DNA of 64,000 nucleotides from Anianabacter salinae (GCF_019061145.1 NZ_JAHQZS010000004.1:124001-188000); one strand, 5' to 3'; shown: positions 1 through 8,861, counted from the first letter of the stretch. Made by a program: numbers and translations. The notes: a model not told the origin generated them from the letters alone.

Positions 1-238
1 CAAGCGGACGGTCAGAGGCGGGCGCGGCGGTGTCGGGCAAGGGCGGAATGCGCACGACCTGCCCCGGCGCCACGCGCGACGCGGCCTTGACCCGCGCGCC
101 ATCAACGCGGATTTCGCCCTTGCGGCACAGCTTTTCGACGCGGCCCTGCGGGATGTGCGGGAAATGCCGCTTGAACCAGCGATCCAGCCGCTGTTCCGAC
201 TCGTCGTTGCCGACCGTGACCTGTTGAACGCCGCTCAT
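1..238 (-). CDS. RluA-family pseudouridine synthase, N-terminal part (cut by window edge)
   Basis: The first 79 residues are visible and the rest lies beyond base 1. They form an S4-type RNA-binding domain: an 'RLDRWFKRHFP' helix near residues 17-27, then 'RVEKLCRKGEIRVDG' around 33-47, a layout typical of RluC/RluD enzymes that isomerise uridines in 23S rRNA. The catalytic 'RLD' motif is not in the window. The ATG overlaps the crcB stop as ATGA, so the two are probably translationally coupled in a rarA-crcB-rlu operon. Which uridines it modifies cannot be decided from this part. Confidence 0.8.
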   Translation of the reverse strand, partial: MSGVQQVTVGNDESEQRLDRWFKRHFPHIPQGRVEKLCRKGEIRVDGARVKAASRVAPGQVVRIPPLPDTAAPASDRPL

Positions 239-612
239 GCGAATAGCCCCCGTGCCGCAGTCATCCCGGCCACCAGCGCGCCAACAGACAGCGCGACCGA
301 CAGCCCGACATACAGCAGCGCCGCCCCGGTCTGCCCACGCTCGATCAGCGCCACGGTGTCCAGCGAGAAGGCCGAGAATGTTGTGAAGCCGCCCAGGATG
401 CCGGTCATCACGAAGGGCGACAGCGGCGTCAGGCCCTTCTCGGCCGCCGCGACCACGAACACGCCCATCAGGAACGAGCCGACGATGTTCACCGTCATCG
501 TGCCATAGGGAAAGCCGTGCCCCATCAGGCGCACCATCGCGGCGCCCGTCAGGTAACGCGCCGAAGCGCCGAGTGCGCCGCCAAGGGCGACTTTGGCCAG
601 GGTCAGGATCAT
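235..612 (-). CDS. crcB: Fluoride ion exporter CrcB/Fluc
   Basis: A 125-residue, four-helix membrane protein of normal Fluc length. Family marks are the N-terminal 'GGALGASARY', the pore motif 'VNIVGSFLMG' and 'GGFTTFSAFSLD', which supplies the phenylalanine/threonine/serine fluoride track. Fluc proteins work as antiparallel dimers in the inner membrane and release cytoplasmic fluoride. It lies 31 nt downstream of rarA and overlaps the next gene by 4 nt. I see no fluoride riboswitch upstream, so expression is probably set by rarA transcription. Confidence 0.93.
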   Translation of the reverse strand: MILTLAKVALGGALGASARYLTGAAMVRLMGHGFPYGTMTVNIVGSFLMGVFVVAAAEKGLTPLSPFVMTGILGGFTTFSAFSLDTVALIERGQTGAALLYVGLSVALSVGALVAGMTAARGLFA

Positions 613-643
613 GTCGCTTGTCTTTCGCTGCGTCGAAACAGTG

Positions 644-1963
644 TCAACCGCCGTGCCGCTTGTCGCGGAGTTTCACGAACCAGTCGAGCCGCTTCTTGAG
701 ATCGCGTTCAAACCCGCGTTCCACGGGCACATAGTAGACGCCGCGCTTCATGCCGTCGGGGAAATAGTCCTGCCCCGAAAAGCCATCCTCGGCGTCGTGG
801 TCATAGGCATAGCCCGCGCCGTAGCCCTGTTCCTTCATCAGCTTGGTGGGCGCGTTGCGAATGACCATCGGCGGCGGCTCGCTTCCGGTCTTCTTCGAGG
901 CGGCCATCGCGGCCTTGTAGGCGACATAGACCGCGTTCGATTTCGGGGCGAGCGCGAGGTACACGACCGCCTGCGCCAACGCCAGTTCCCCCTCGGGCGA
1001 GCCAAGCCGTTCATAGGTTTCCCACGCATCGAGGCACAGGCGCTGCGCCTGCGGATCGGCCAAGCCGATGTCCTCGACCGCCATCCGTGTGATGCGGCGG
1101 GCCAGAAAGCGCGGGTCTTCGCCGCCCGTCAGCATGCGCGCCAACCAGTAAAGCGCCGCGTCGGGGTCAGAGCCGCGCACCGATTTGTGCAGCGCCGAGA
1201 TCAAATTGTAGTGCGCCTCGCCCGACTTGTCGTATTGCGCGGCGCGGCGTTGCAGACGCTGGGTCAGTTGCTCGGTGGCAAGCGGTGCCTCGGTCTTCCA
1301 CGCCGCCACCTGTTCGATCAGGTTCAGCAGCGCGCGGCCATCGCCATCGGACATCTCCAGCAGCGCCTCGCGCGCTTCCGCCACAAGCGGCAGCTTGCGC
1401 CCAAGCTCGGCCTCGGCCCGTTGCGCCAGCCGTTCCAGATCGGCAAGGCTCAGCCGGTCCAGCACCAGAACCTGCGCGCGGCTGAGAAGCGCGGCGTTCA
1501 ATTCAAACGACGGGTTCTCTGTGGTGGCGCCGACCAGAAGGATCGTGCCGTCTTCCATGTGGGGCAGGAACCCGTCCTGCTGGGCCTTGTTGAAGCGGTG
1601 GATCTCGTCGACGAAAAGCAGCGTGCCCTGCCCGTTCTCGCGGCGGTGCCGCGCGGCCTCGAACACCTTTTTCAGGTCGGCGACGCCCGAAAAGATCGCA
1701 CTGATCTGGACGAAATGCAGGTCCGTCTCATCCGCCAGAAGCCGCGCGATGGTGGTCTTGCCGACACCCGGGGGGCCCCAGAAGATCAGCGACGACAGGC
1801 TGCCGGACCCCAGCATCACGCCAAGCGGGCCATCCGGGCCAATGGTCTTTTCCTGCCCGATCACCTCGGACAGCGCACGCGGGCGCAGCCGGTCGGCAAG
1901 CGGGCGCGGCGCGGTGCTGGCGGGCCGGGGTGCGCCCGGCGGGGTGTCGAAGAGATCGGCCAT
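644..1963 (-). CDS. rarA: Replication-associated recombination protein A (AAA+ ATPase)
   Basis: A 439-residue RarA/MgsA protein. It has Walker A 'GPPGVGKTT', Walker B 'LLFVDEIHRFNKAQQD' and sensor I 'LLVGATTENPSFELN', then the C-terminal tetramerisation region with 'KSVRGSDPDAALYWLARM'. RarA acts at stalled forks, binding SSB and separating duplex ends. The N-terminus 'MADLFDTPP' is usual for the family and sets the start at 1963, although the frame stays open further upstream. No clear Shine-Dalgarno sequence precedes this ATG. It follows the rplQ terminator and so begins a new unit with crcB and the rlu gene. Confidence 0.93.
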   Translation of the reverse strand: MADLFDTPPGAPRPASTAPRPLADRLRPRALSEVIGQEKTIGPDGPLGVMLGSGSLSSLIFWGPPGVGKTTIARLLADETDLHFVQISAIFSGVADLKKVFEAARHRRENGQGTLLFVDEIHRFNKAQQDGFLPHMEDGTILLVGATTENPSFELNAALLSRAQVLVLDRLSLADLERLAQRAEAELGRKLPLVAEAREALLEMSDGDGRALLNLIEQVAAWKTEAPLATEQLTQRLQRRAAQYDKSGEAHYNLISALHKSVRGSDPDAALYWLARMLTGGEDPRFLARRITRMAVEDIGLADPQAQRLCLDAWETYERLGSPEGELALAQAVVYLALAPKSNAVYVAYKAAMAASKKTGSEPPPMVIRNAPTKLMKEQGYGAGYAYDHDAEDGFSGQDYFPDGMKRGVYYVPVERGFERDLKKRLDWFVKLRDKRHGG

Positions 1964-2020
1964 GAGGGGAAAGCTATGCTCTGCGGCGGCCTTGGGGAAG
2001 GCTTGGCTGAAATGAAGAAA

Positions 2021-2038
2021 GCCCGCCATGCGGCGGGC
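2021..2038 (-). terminator. Intrinsic terminator after rplQ
   Basis: Arms GCCCGCC (2021-2027) and GGCGGGC (2032-2038) enclose a 4-nt loop. On the minus strand the hairpin is followed by TTTCTTCATTT, a good U-rich tract. It sits 29 nt past the rplQ stop and ends the alpha operon before rarA. Confidence 0.85.
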
Positions 2039-2067
2039 CTTCGGGGTCGTGCAAGGCGGCGCGAGGA

Positions 2068-2487
2068 TCAATCCTCGGCGGCTTCCTCGGCTTCGACGCG
2101 GGCCTTGTCGGCGGCGCCTTTCGCGGACGGATCGCGGTCGACAAGCTCGATGATCGCCATCGGGGCCATGTCGCCATAGCGGAAGCCCGCCTTGAGAACG
2201 CGGCAATAGCCGCCGGTGCGCTCGGCATAGCGCGGGCCGAGAATCTCGAACAGTTTCGCGACATACGCGTCCTGCTTGAGCTGCGATGCGGCCTGACGGC
2301 GCGCGTGCAGGTCGCCGCGCTTGCCCAGCGTAATCAGCTTGTCGATGATCCGCTTGAGTTCCTTGGCCTTCGGCAAGGTGGTCTTGATCTGCTCATGTTC
2401 GATGAGCGAGCCGGCCATGTTCGCCCACAGCGCCTTGCGGTGCTCGTGGGTGCGATTCAGGCGGCGGTATCCGCTGGCGTGACGCAT
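2068..2487 (-). CDS. rplQ: 50S ribosomal protein L17
   Basis: A 139-residue bL17 beginning '[19 protein letters not shown]' with the conserved '[16 protein letters not shown]'-type segment, here '...[16 protein letters not shown]'. The C-terminus has an acidic, alanine-rich tail of about 20 residues, common in alphaproteobacteria. bL17 lies near the exit tunnel of the large subunit. It is the last gene of the rpsM-rpsK-rpoA-rplQ unit and is followed by a clear terminator. A 160-nt hairpin-rich spacer separates it from rpoA. Confidence 0.97.
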   Translation of the reverse strand: MRHASGYRRLNRTHEHRKALWANMAGSLIEHEQIKTTLPKAKELKRIIDKLITLGKRGDLHARRQAASQLKQDAYVAKLFEILGPRYAERTGGYCRVLKAGFRYGDMAPMAIIELVDRDPSAKGAADKARVEAEEAAED

Positions 2488-2572
2488 GGTATTTCTCCGT
2501 ATCTGTGCCCTCTACGGGCGGTTTTGCTTTGTCCGGGACCAAATGCGTGTGTGGCCCTCTCCTTGGGGCAAT

Positions 2573-2638
2573 GCGGGGGGTGCCCCGCGATGCCCAGTCG
2601 TTTCAGTAGCCGCAGGGCAGGACGTGCCCCGCCCTGCG
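2573..2638 (-). other. Two stable hairpins in the rpoA-rplQ spacer
   Basis: GCGGGG (2573-2578) pairs with CCCCGC (2583-2588), and CGCAGGGC (2611-2618) pairs with GCCCTGCG (2631-2638). Neither has a U tract on the minus strand. They are more likely RNA-stability or processing elements than terminators, since rplQ lies beyond them. Confidence 0.4.
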
Positions 2639-2647
2639 ACTGTTCGA

Positions 2648-3664
2648 TCAGAACTGGTCTTCGTACTTCTTGGCCAGGTCCTCGATGTTCTCGGGCGGCC
2701 ATTCCTCGACGTCCATGCCAAGGTGCAGGCTCATGCCCGACAACACTTCTTTGATCTCGTTCAGCGACTTGCGGCCGAAGTTCGGGGTGCGCAGCATCTC
2801 GGCTTCGGTCTTCTGGATGAGATCGCCGATGTAGACGATGTTGTCGTTCTTGAGGCAGTTGGCCGAACGCACCGACAGTTCCAGCTCGTCCACTTTCTTG
2901 AGAAGAAGCGGGTTGAACTCGAGCCCGTCGTCGTCGTCCTGACGCGATGCGCTTTCCGGCTCGTCGAAGTTGACGAAGATGCCAAGCTGGTCCTGAAGAA
3001 TGCGCGCGGCGTAGGCCACGGCATCGTCGGGGGTCAGCGAGCCATCGGTCTCAATCTTCAACGTCAGCTTGTCGTAGTCGAGCACCTGACCCTCACGGGT
3101 CGGGGTGACCTCGTAGGAGACGCGCTTGACCGGCGAATAGATCGCATCGATCGGGATCAACCCGATGGGCGCGTCTTCGGGCCGGTTCTTGTCGGCCGCG
3201 ACATAGCCCTTGCCGGTGTTGACGGTCAGTTCCATGAACACGTCCGCACCCTCGTCGAGGTGGCAGATGACGTGATCGCGGTTCAGAACCTCGATACCGG
3301 CCGATTCCGAGATGTCACCGGCGGTGACGACGCCCGGACCCTTGGCCTGGATCGACAGGCGCTTCGGCCCCTCGACGTCCATGCGCAGGGCGACGCCCTT
3401 GAGGTTCAGGACGATGTCGGTCACGTCCTCGCGGACACCCGCGACCGACGAGAATTCGTGCAGCACGTTGTCGATCTGCACGCTGGTGATCGCGGCGCCC
3501 TGAAGCGACGACAGCAGGACGCGGCGCAGCGCGTTGCCAAGCGTCAGGCCAAAGCCGCGCTCCAGCGGTTCGGCGATGACGGTTGCCTGACGTGCAGGTT
3601 CGTTGCCCGGCTTGATTTCAAGCTGAGTCGGCTTGATCAGCTCTTGCCAGTTCTTGTGGATCAT
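2648..3664 (-). CDS. rpoA: DNA-directed RNA polymerase alpha subunit
   Basis: A 338-residue alpha subunit. The N-terminal assembly domain includes '[21 protein letters not shown]' (about residues 40-60), and the C-terminal DNA/activator-binding domain includes '[22 protein letters not shown]'. I chose the ATG at 3664 ('[12 protein letters not shown]'), which has GGAGG 8 nt upstream and gives the usual alphaproteobacterial length. The in-frame ATG at 3679 adds five residues without family support. Alpha dimerises and nucleates core polymerase assembly. It lies between rpsK and rplQ as usual. Confidence 0.97.
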   Translation of the reverse strand: MIHKNWQELIKPTQLEIKPGNEPARQATVIAEPLERGFGLTLGNALRRVLLSSLQGAAITSVQIDNVLHEFSSVAGVREDVTDIVLNLKGVALRMDVEGPKRLSIQAKGPGVVTAGDISESAGIEVLNRDHVICHLDEGADVFMELTVNTGKGYVAADKNRPEDAPIGLIPIDAIYSPVKRVSYEVTPTREGQVLDYDKLTLKIETDGSLTPDDAVAYAARILQDQLGIFVNFDEPESASRQDDDDGLEFNPLLLKKVDELELSVRSANCLKNDNIVYIGDLIQKTEAEMLRTPNFGRKSLNEIKEVLSGMSLHLGMDVEEWPPENIEDLAKKYEDQF

Positions 3665-3778
3665 GCGTGTCGCCTCCATTCTTGTCCGCTGCTCATGTCC
3701 GATAGCGGCGGACGCCCGAGGTTCAAATGACGTACTCGGCCCGCGGTCTCCCGCAGGCCGAGATGATAATGTTTCAGG

Positions 3779-4168
3779 TCAGACGCGGCGACGCTTGGGC
3801 GGGCGGCATCCGTTGTGCGCCATCGGCGTCACATCCCGGATCGACGTGATGTTGAAGCCGACAGCCGCCAGCGCGCGCAGCGCGGATTCGCGGCCAGAGC
3901 CAGGGCCCTGCACTTCGACTTCGAGCGTTTTCACGCCGTGTTCCTGTGCCTTGCGTCCGGCGTCCTCGGCAGCCATCTGGGCGGCGTAGGGAGTCGATTT
4001 GCGCGAACCCTTGAAGCCCATGGTGCCCGAAGACGACCATGCGATGGCGTTGCCCTGAACGTCCGAGATCAGGATCTTGGTGTTGTTGAACGAAGAATTC
4101 ACATGCGCCACACCAGCGGCGATGTTCTTCGATACCTTGCGCTTTGTCGCGCGACGATCGCGTGCCAT
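3779..4168 (-). CDS. rpsK: 30S ribosomal protein S11
   Basis: A 129-residue uS11. It has the basic N-terminus '[19 protein letters not shown]', the core '[20 protein letters not shown]' and the C-terminal '[18 protein letters not shown]', which contacts 16S rRNA at the platform and E site. It starts 15 nt after the rpsM stop and is cotranscribed with it. The 114-nt gap to rpoA carries no clear terminator. Confidence 0.98.
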   Translation of the reverse strand: MARDRRATKRKVSKNIAAGVAHVNSSFNNTKILISDVQGNAIAWSSSGTMGFKGSRKSTPYAAQMAAEDAGRKAQEHGVKTLEVEVQGPGSGRESALRALAAVGFNITSIRDVTPMAHNGCRPPKRRRV

Positions 4169-4183
4169 TGATCCGTGCCTCCC

Positions 4184-4552
4184 TTATTTCTTCTTGCCGG
4201 CAATGGCCTTCGCAGGCCCCTTGCGGGTGCGAGCGTTGGTGTGCGTGCGCTGACCGCGCACGGGGAGGTTGCGGCGATGGCGCAGGCCGCGGTAGCAGCC
4301 CAGGTCCATGAGGCGCTTGATGTTCATCTGCGTCTCGCGGCGCAGGTCACCCTCGACGGTGAAGTTCGCGTCAATGTGTTCGCGGATGGCAAGCACGTCG
4401 GCATCCGACAGCTCGTTGACGCGGCGGGCCTGGTCGATGCCGACGGCATCGCAGATCGAACGGGCCGAGGACGGGCCAATTCCGGTGATGTAGGTCAAGG
4501 CGATCGGCACCCGCTTGGAAGTCGGGATGTTTACGCCGGCAATACGTGCCAC
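4184..4552 (-). CDS. rpsM: 30S ribosomal protein S13
   Basis: A 122-residue uS13 with '[10 protein letters not shown]' at the N-terminus, the helix-two-turn-helix region '[19 protein letters not shown]', and the basic tail '[23 protein letters not shown]' that reaches the P-site tRNA. The start codon is GTG at 4552, with AAAGGA 9 nt upstream. It is the first gene of the alpha operon here, separated from adk by the inserted csbD gene. A promoter-like sequence lies at 4708-4735. Confidence 0.97.
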   Translation of the reverse strand: MARIAGVNIPTSKRVPIALTYITGIGPSSARSICDAVGIDQARRVNELSDADVLAIREHIDANFTVEGDLRRETQMNIKRLMDLGCYRGLRHRRNLPVRGQRTHTNARTRKGPAKAIAGKKK

Positions 4553-4707
4553 TTGGTACTTTCCTTTCGTTGCGGTTCCGTAATTCCAGAACCTTTTTTC
4601 ACAACGTAAGCCCGAAGGCTTCCGCCTACGGGCCGCAGCTGAATGTCGATGTTCGAATCTCCGGGGTGTCCGGGAACTCTACGCGATTCTCTGTCAGAGA
4701 TGGCGTG

Positions 4708-4735
4708 AGTTAAAGGCTGGCGCGCGCATCGTCAA
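4708..4735 (-). promoter_or_regulatory. Candidate sigma70 promoter for rpsM-rpsK-rpoA-rplQ
   Basis: On the minus strand TTGACG (4735-4730) is followed after 16 nt by TTAACT (4713-4708), or after 17 nt by TAACTC. It lies directly past the csbD terminator and about 155 nt before the rpsM GTG, where a promoter is needed if the alpha genes are not read through from adk. The -35 match is good and the -10 match only fair. Confidence 0.5.
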
Positions 4736-4751
4736 CCCTGTGTCAAGCAAA

Positions 4752-4785
4752 AGCTGAAGCGCGCCGGACAGGATGCGCTTCAGCT
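4752..4785 (-). terminator. Intrinsic terminator after csbD
   Basis: Perfect 11-bp arms, AGCTGAAGCGC (4752-4762) and its complement at 4775-4785, enclose a 12-nt loop. On the minus strand TTTTGCTTGAC follows. It isolates csbD from rpsM. Confidence 0.8.
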
Positions 4786-4837
4786 GTTCAATGTGTGGGC
4801 GCCGTGCCCGGGTCAGGGCCTTGGCGCGCCCCAAGGA

Positions 4838-5035
4838 TCACATGGACGCGGCCCAGTCGTCGACCTGTTTCTGCGCCTCTTCCTTGCTGATCCCGTAGCG
4901 TTCCTGGATCTTGCCCGCCAGCTTGTCACGGTTGCCTTCGGCCTGGTCGAAGTCGTCATTGGTCAGCTTGCCCCACTGAACCTGCGCCTCGCCCGTCATC
5001 TGCTTCCACTTGCCTTGCACTTGATCCCAATTCAT
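4838..5035 (-). CDS. CsbD-family stress protein
   Basis: A 65-residue protein with the whole CsbD pattern: 'MNWDQVQGKWKQMTGEAQ' followed by 'KLTNDDFDQAEGNRDKLAGKIQ' and 'YGISKEEAQKQVDDW'. CsbD proteins are small, soluble, helix-bundle proteins induced by general stress, and their biochemical role is unknown. It is inserted between adk and rpsM, which are normally adjacent or separated only by ribosomal genes. It has its own terminator (4752-4785) and an EcfG-like promoter (5076-5101), so it looks like an independent unit within the ribosomal cluster. GGAGG precedes the ATG. Confidence 0.92.
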   Translation of the reverse strand: MNWDQVQGKWKQMTGEAQVQWGKLTNDDFDQAEGNRDKLAGKIQERYGISKEEAQKQVDDWAASM

Positions 5036-5075
5036 CTGGGGCCTCCATAAGCTTGAATGATTTGCTTACGGAGAG

Positions 5076-5101
5076 AACGGCAAAGCCCGGTGCATGGTTC
5101 C
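5076..5101 (-). promoter_or_regulatory. EcfG-type (GGAAC-N17-CGTT) promoter candidate for csbD
   Basis: On the minus strand GGAAC (5101-5097) and CGTT (5079-5076) are spaced by exactly 17 nt. This matches the general-stress ECF sigma (EcfG) promoter pattern of alphaproteobacteria. The -10 element lies 40 nt before the csbD ATG, leaving a short leader. Confidence 0.55.
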
Positions 5102-5139
5102 GGCAGGGGCGGCGTGACCGGGCGGCAATCGCCCTCCGA

Positions 5140-5787
5140 TCAGCCGAGGATTCGCTTGATCTCGCCCGAGACTTCGTCGATCTCGCCGAGTCCGTCGATC
5201 ACGGTCAGATCGCCCTTGGCATAGTAGTAGCCGATCAGCGGCGACGTCTGCTTGTAATACGCCATCAGCCGGGTCTTGAGGCTGTCGGCATTGTCGTCGG
5301 CGCGGCGCTTGAACTCGGTCTTCTGGCCGCAGTTGGTGCAGACACCATCGGCGGGCGGCGGCTTGGTGTGGTCATTGTAGACCTCGCCGCAGTTGGCACA
5401 GGTCGAACGCGCGGTGATCCGGTCAACCAGCGCCTCGTCGTCGACGCGCATCTCGATCACGGCATCAAGCGACTGGCCCATCTCGTCCAGCAGCGCGCCG
5501 AGGGCGTCGGCCTGCGCCAGCGTGCGCGGAAAGCCGTCGAAGATGAACCCGCCGGGGGCCGCGTCGCCTTCCAGCTTTTCACGGATCAGGCCGATTACTA
5601 TCTCGTCGGTGACCAGATCGCCGCGGTCCATCACCTCTGCCACCTTGCGGCCCATGTCGGTTCCGGACGTGCGCGCCTCGCGCAGCATGTCGCCGGTCGA
5701 AAGCTGCACCATCTGGCGCTCGTCCACCAGAATGCGGGCCTGCGTTCCCTTACCGGCCCCGGGCGGGCCGAGCAGAATGATGTTCAT
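5140..5787 (-). CDS. adk: Adenylate kinase, zinc-type long-lid form
   Basis: A 215-residue adenylate kinase interconverting ATP + AMP and 2 ADP in the cytosol. P-loop '[10 protein letters not shown]' lies at residues 7-16, and '[14 protein letters not shown]' is the AMP/catalytic segment. The LID holds a Cys4 zinc site, 'CANC' ... 'CTNC', around residues 130-153. The zinc site is frequent in alphaproteobacteria and Gram-positives but absent from the E. coli enzyme. It follows secY by 45 nt, the usual secY-adk pairing, and is probably the last gene of the rplO-secY-adk transcript. Confidence 0.97.
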   Translation of the reverse strand: MNIILLGPPGAGKGTQARILVDERQMVQLSTGDMLREARTSGTDMGRKVAEVMDRGDLVTDEIVIGLIREKLEGDAAPGGFIFDGFPRTLAQADALGALLDEMGQSLDAVIEMRVDDEALVDRITARSTCANCGEVYNDHTKPPPADGVCTNCGQKTEFKRRADDNADSLKTRLMAYYKQTSPLIGYYYAKGDLTVIDGLGEIDEVSGEIKRILG

Positions 5788-5832
5788 CTAGGTGTCCCCC
5801 AATTTGGGCCGCTCTTTGTGCGCACCGCCTCC

Positions 5833-7197
5833 TCAGCGGCGCGCAGGAGCTTTCTTGCCCGTCTTTCCACGCCGTTTGCCGCGCAGCTGCGATTTCTCGA
5901 TCAGGCCTTCGTACTGGTGCGCCAGAAGATGCGACTGAACCTGCTGGATGGTGTCCATCGTCACCGACACCACGATCAGCACGGATGTGCCGCCAAAGTA
6001 GAACGGAATGGCGAACTGCGAACGGATGATCTCGGGCAGCAGGCACACAAGGGCCAGGTAGCCCGAACCAAGCACCAGGATACGCGTCACGACGTAGTCG
6101 AGATATTCCTCGGTCTTCTTGCCGGGGCGGATGCCGGGGACAAACCCGTTCTGCTTGCGCAGGTTGTCGGCCACGTCATCGGTCTTGAAGGACACGTTGA
6201 AGGTGTAGAAGAACGTGAAGAACACGATCATGCCGGTGAAGAACGCCAGATACAGCGGCTGGCCGGGGCCGAAATAGGCCAGGATCGTCGCCATCACCGG
6301 GCCGGTCTGCGACCCCGAGAAGGTCGAGATCGTGGTCGGCAGCAACAGCAGCGACGAGGCGAAGATCGCCGGGATCACGCCCGCCGGGTTCACCTTGATC
6401 GGCAGGTGCGACGAGCCACCGTCATAGGTCTTCATGCCGACCTGACGGCGCGGATACTGGATATGGATCTTGCGCAGCGCCCGTTCCATGAACACCACGA
6501 AGGCGATCACCACAAGGACCATCAGGATCACCCCGATGATTACTGCGGGGCTGATCGAACCGGACCGACCCTGGCTGAGGAATTGGGCCAGCGCGGCGGG
6601 AACCTCGGCGATGATGCCGACGAAGATGATGAGAGAGATGCCGTTGCCGACGCCGCGTGCGGTGATCTGCTCGCCCAGCCACATCAGGAACATGGTGCCG
6701 CCGACCAGCGTCACGACCGTGGCAGCGCGGAAATACCAGCCCGGATCGACCGCCAGATCGCCCGCTTCCAGCGACACGGCCAGACCGTAGGCCTGGAACG
6801 TCGCCAGGAACACCGTGCCGTAGCGGGTATACTGGTTGATCTTCTTGCGCCCCTGCTCGCCCTCTTTCTTGAGTTGCTCAAGCTGGGGAACCATCGCCGT
6901 CAGAAGCTGCACGATGATCGACGCCGAGATGTAGGGCATGATCCCCAGCGCGAAGATGCCCATCCGGCTGATCGCGCCGCCGGTGAACATGTTCAGGATG
7001 CCGCCGATTCCCGCGGATGCGTTTTCAAAGAAGGCCCGCAGTTCCTGGCCGTCGATGCCGGGCACCGGGATATAGGTGCCAAGGCGGTAGACGATGAGAA
7101 GCCCGAGGGTGAAGACAATGCGCTGACGAAGCTCGGTCGCCTTCCCCAAGGCCCCCCAGCTGATGTTCGCCGCCATTTGCTCTGCTGCAGAAGCCAT
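5833..7197 (-). CDS. secY: Protein translocase channel subunit SecY
   Basis: A 454-residue SecY with ten predicted membrane helices. Signature segments are 'YRLGTYIPVPGID' in helix 1, the plug and helix 2 region 'GGAISRMGIFALGIMPYISASI', and cytoplasmic loops rich in Lys/Arg such as 'QYPRRQVG' that meet the ribosome and SecA. A lysine-rich C-terminus, 'RGKRRGKTGKKAPARR', extends beyond the last helix. It assembles with SecE (secE is at 37924-38121) and SecG. It lies between rplO and adk. Confidence 0.98.
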   Translation of the reverse strand: MASAAEQMAANISWGALGKATELRQRIVFTLGLLIVYRLGTYIPVPGIDGQELRAFFENASAGIGGILNMFTGGAISRMGIFALGIMPYISASIIVQLLTAMVPQLEQLKKEGEQGRKKINQYTRYGTVFLATFQAYGLAVSLEAGDLAVDPGWYFRAATVVTLVGGTMFLMWLGEQITARGVGNGISLIIFVGIIAEVPAALAQFLSQGRSGSISPAVIIGVILMVLVVIAFVVFMERALRKIHIQYPRRQVGMKTYDGGSSHLPIKVNPAGVIPAIFASSLLLLPTTISTFSGSQTGPVMATILAYFGPGQPLYLAFFTGMIVFFTFFYTFNVSFKTDDVADNLRKQNGFVPGIRPGKKTEEYLDYVVTRILVLGSGYLALVCLLPEIIRSQFAIPFYFGGTSVLIVVSVTMDTIQQVQSHLLAHQYEGLIEKSQLRGKRRGKTGKKAPARR

Positions 7198-7300
7198 TCG
7201 CGATCTCTTTTCAGGTAAACGCCGCCGAACCGGTCTTCCGGTCGGCGGCGCTGGAAAACTGTTTGTCGATGTAAGGGGCCAAGGCGCCCCTCACAACCGT

Positions 7301-7768
7301 TTACTCAGCCGCCGACGCGGTCGTGACCTTCAGCGAGCCGCCCGCCTTCTCGACCGCTTCGATGGCCGAACGCGATGCGCCGGTCACGGAGATCGAGAGT
7401 TTCCGGGTCACATCGCCCTTTGCCAGCACGCGAACGCCGTCCAGCTTGCGCCGAACAAGGCCCGATTCCACGAGGCTGTCCTCGGTGATGTCGGTCGACA
7501 GCTTGCCGGCCTCGATGAACTTTTCGATCAGGCCAAGGTTCACCACGGCGAATTTCTTGCGGTTCGGCTGGTTGAAGCCGCGCTTGGGAAGCCGCTGGTA
7601 GAGCGGCATCTGGCCACCCTCGTAAGCGTTGATCGCAACGCCCGAGCGGGAATTTTGGCCCTTGATACCACGGCCGGCCATCTTGCCCTTGCCGGAACCG
7701 GGGCCGCGGCCAACGCGCATACGTTTCTTGGTGGCGCCGGGATTGTCCCGGAGTTCGTTCAGTTTCAT
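7301..7768 (-). CDS. rplO: 50S ribosomal protein L15
   Basis: A 155-residue uL15 with the glycine-rich N-terminus '[22 protein letters not shown]' and '[18 protein letters not shown]', which threads through 23S rRNA. I use the ATG at 7768; the frame is open upstream to 7888, but only the downstream part matches the family. It is split from rpmD, its usual upstream neighbour, by a metallo-beta-lactamase-fold gene, and has its own promoter at 7860-7888. Confidence 0.97.
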   Translation of the reverse strand: MKLNELRDNPGATKKRMRVGRGPGSGKGKMAGRGIKGQNSRSGVAINAYEGGQMPLYQRLPKRGFNQPNRKKFAVVNLGLIEKFIEAGKLSTDITEDSLVESGLVRRKLDGVRVLAKGDVTRKLSISVTGASRSAIEAVEKAGGSLKVTTASAAE

Positions 7769-7859
7769 ATCGCTTCTCCTTGCCGGATGCGGGGGATGAA
7801 GCGAATTGCCCCCGACCTCGGCTCGTTGGTTGAATCGGGCCGCATTGGGCCACCGGAGG

Positions 7860-7888
7860 CGTATAGAAGCTGTCGGGATGGCGTGCAA
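7860..7888 (-). promoter_or_regulatory. Sigma70-type promoter for rplO-secY-adk
   Basis: On the minus strand TTGCAC (7888-7883), a 17-nt spacer and TATACG (7865-7860). Spacing is ideal, and the -10 element is identical to that of the rpsL promoter at 24512-24517. It lies 92 nt before the rplO ATG and downstream of the inserted metallohydrolase gene. Confidence 0.7.
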
Positions 7889-7942
7889 GTGTCGTGACTG
7901 CGCACCCCCGCAGCGCGGCGGGGATGCGCCCTTAGGGTTTTC

Positions 7943-8731
7943 TCAGCCCAGCTCGCCCGGCGCGTACCAGTCGCCCATCTTCACTTCGGCCGCGTCGCCG
8001 ACCATCTCGGCGAACGCCTGCGGGTCCTGCGTGCCGCCATCGCGGCCACGGTAGTGGTAGGGATAGACAAAGGACGGCTGGAACTCGGCCACGGCAGAGG
8101 CCGCTGCCTCGGCGTCCATGGTGAACGGCAGGTTCATGCACAGGAACGCCAGATCGATGTTCTCAAGCGCGCGCATTTCCGGCGTGTCCTCGGTATCGCC
8201 CGAGATGTAGACGCGGAAATCGTCCATCGTCAGGACATAACCGTTGTCACGACCCTCGGGGTGGAAGTTGGTGCGCCCCTCGGTGAAGTTGTAGGCCGGG
8301 ACCGCGTCAATGGTGACGCCAAGCGCCTCGGCCGCTTCGCCGTTGCCGATGCTGGTCGCCCGCGCCTTGAGGTCCTCGGGCAGCACGTCATGGACGGCGG
8401 GATTGACGATCAGCATCGTCTCGGCGCCCATCAATGCCGCCAGCGTCTCGGCGTTGTAGTGGTCGCCATGCTCGTGCGTGACAAGGATCAGGTCGGCGGC
8501 CGGGAAATCGGCATACTGGCCTGCGTCGCCCACCGGATCAGAGTAGATCACGCCCATCGGCGTCTCCATCACGAACGAGGCGTGCGCGACGGGATGCACG
8601 GTGACGGGCCCGGCGCCGGTCTCGAACATGTCGCTGGCATGGGCAGCGGCGCGTGCGGCGTAGGGCAGAACGGTGATGCCGCCCGCAGCGGCGGCGGCGG
8701 TCGCAAGGAAGGTGCGGCGCGTGGTGGTCAT
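7943..8731 (-). CDS. Tat-exported metallo-beta-lactamase-fold hydrolase
   Basis: A 262-residue protein. Residues 1-30 form a twin-arginine signal ('TTTRRTFLATAAAAAGG', ending near 'ARAAAHA'), so export to the periplasm in folded form is expected. The mature part has the metal motif 'THEHGDH' (H86, H88, D90, H91), a bridging aspartate in 'ISGDTED' and a late histidine in 'YPYHYRG'. It resembles the UlaG/YcbX-like MBL branch. Its substrate is unknown. It lies between rpmD, followed by a terminator, and rplO, preceded by a promoter, so it is an insertion in the spc cluster. GGAGG precedes the ATG at 8731. Confidence 0.85.
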   Translation of the reverse strand: MTTTRRTFLATAAAAAGGITVLPYAARAAAHASDMFETGAGPVTVHPVAHASFVMETPMGVIYSDPVGDAGQYADFPAADLILVTHEHGDHYNAETLAALMGAETMLIVNPAVHDVLPEDLKARATSIGNGEAAEALGVTIDAVPAYNFTEGRTNFHPEGRDNGYVLTMDDFRVYISGDTEDTPEMRALENIDLAFLCMNLPFTMDAEAAASAVAEFQPSFVYPYHYRGRDGGTQDPQAFAEMVGDAAEVKMGDWYAPGELG

Positions 8732-8861
8732 GGACGGTCCTCCGTGTTGTGTAAGGCGGAGGTAGCGCACGCCACTCCGCCGCCAATCGCAAAACCGTGA
8801 TGACATGTGCGCCGTTGCAGGGCCGGTGTGGACCCAGCGCCGGACGTCCACACAAACGACA

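Noticed and set aside
5120-5134. GGGCG/CGCCC hairpin after adk as a terminator
   Set aside because: Five base pairs and no U tract; adk may well read through into csbD.
7906-7923. CCCCGC/GCGGGG hairpin after the MBL gene as a terminator
   Set aside because: A 6-bp stem without a U tract on the minus strand; too weak to call although it lies in the right place.
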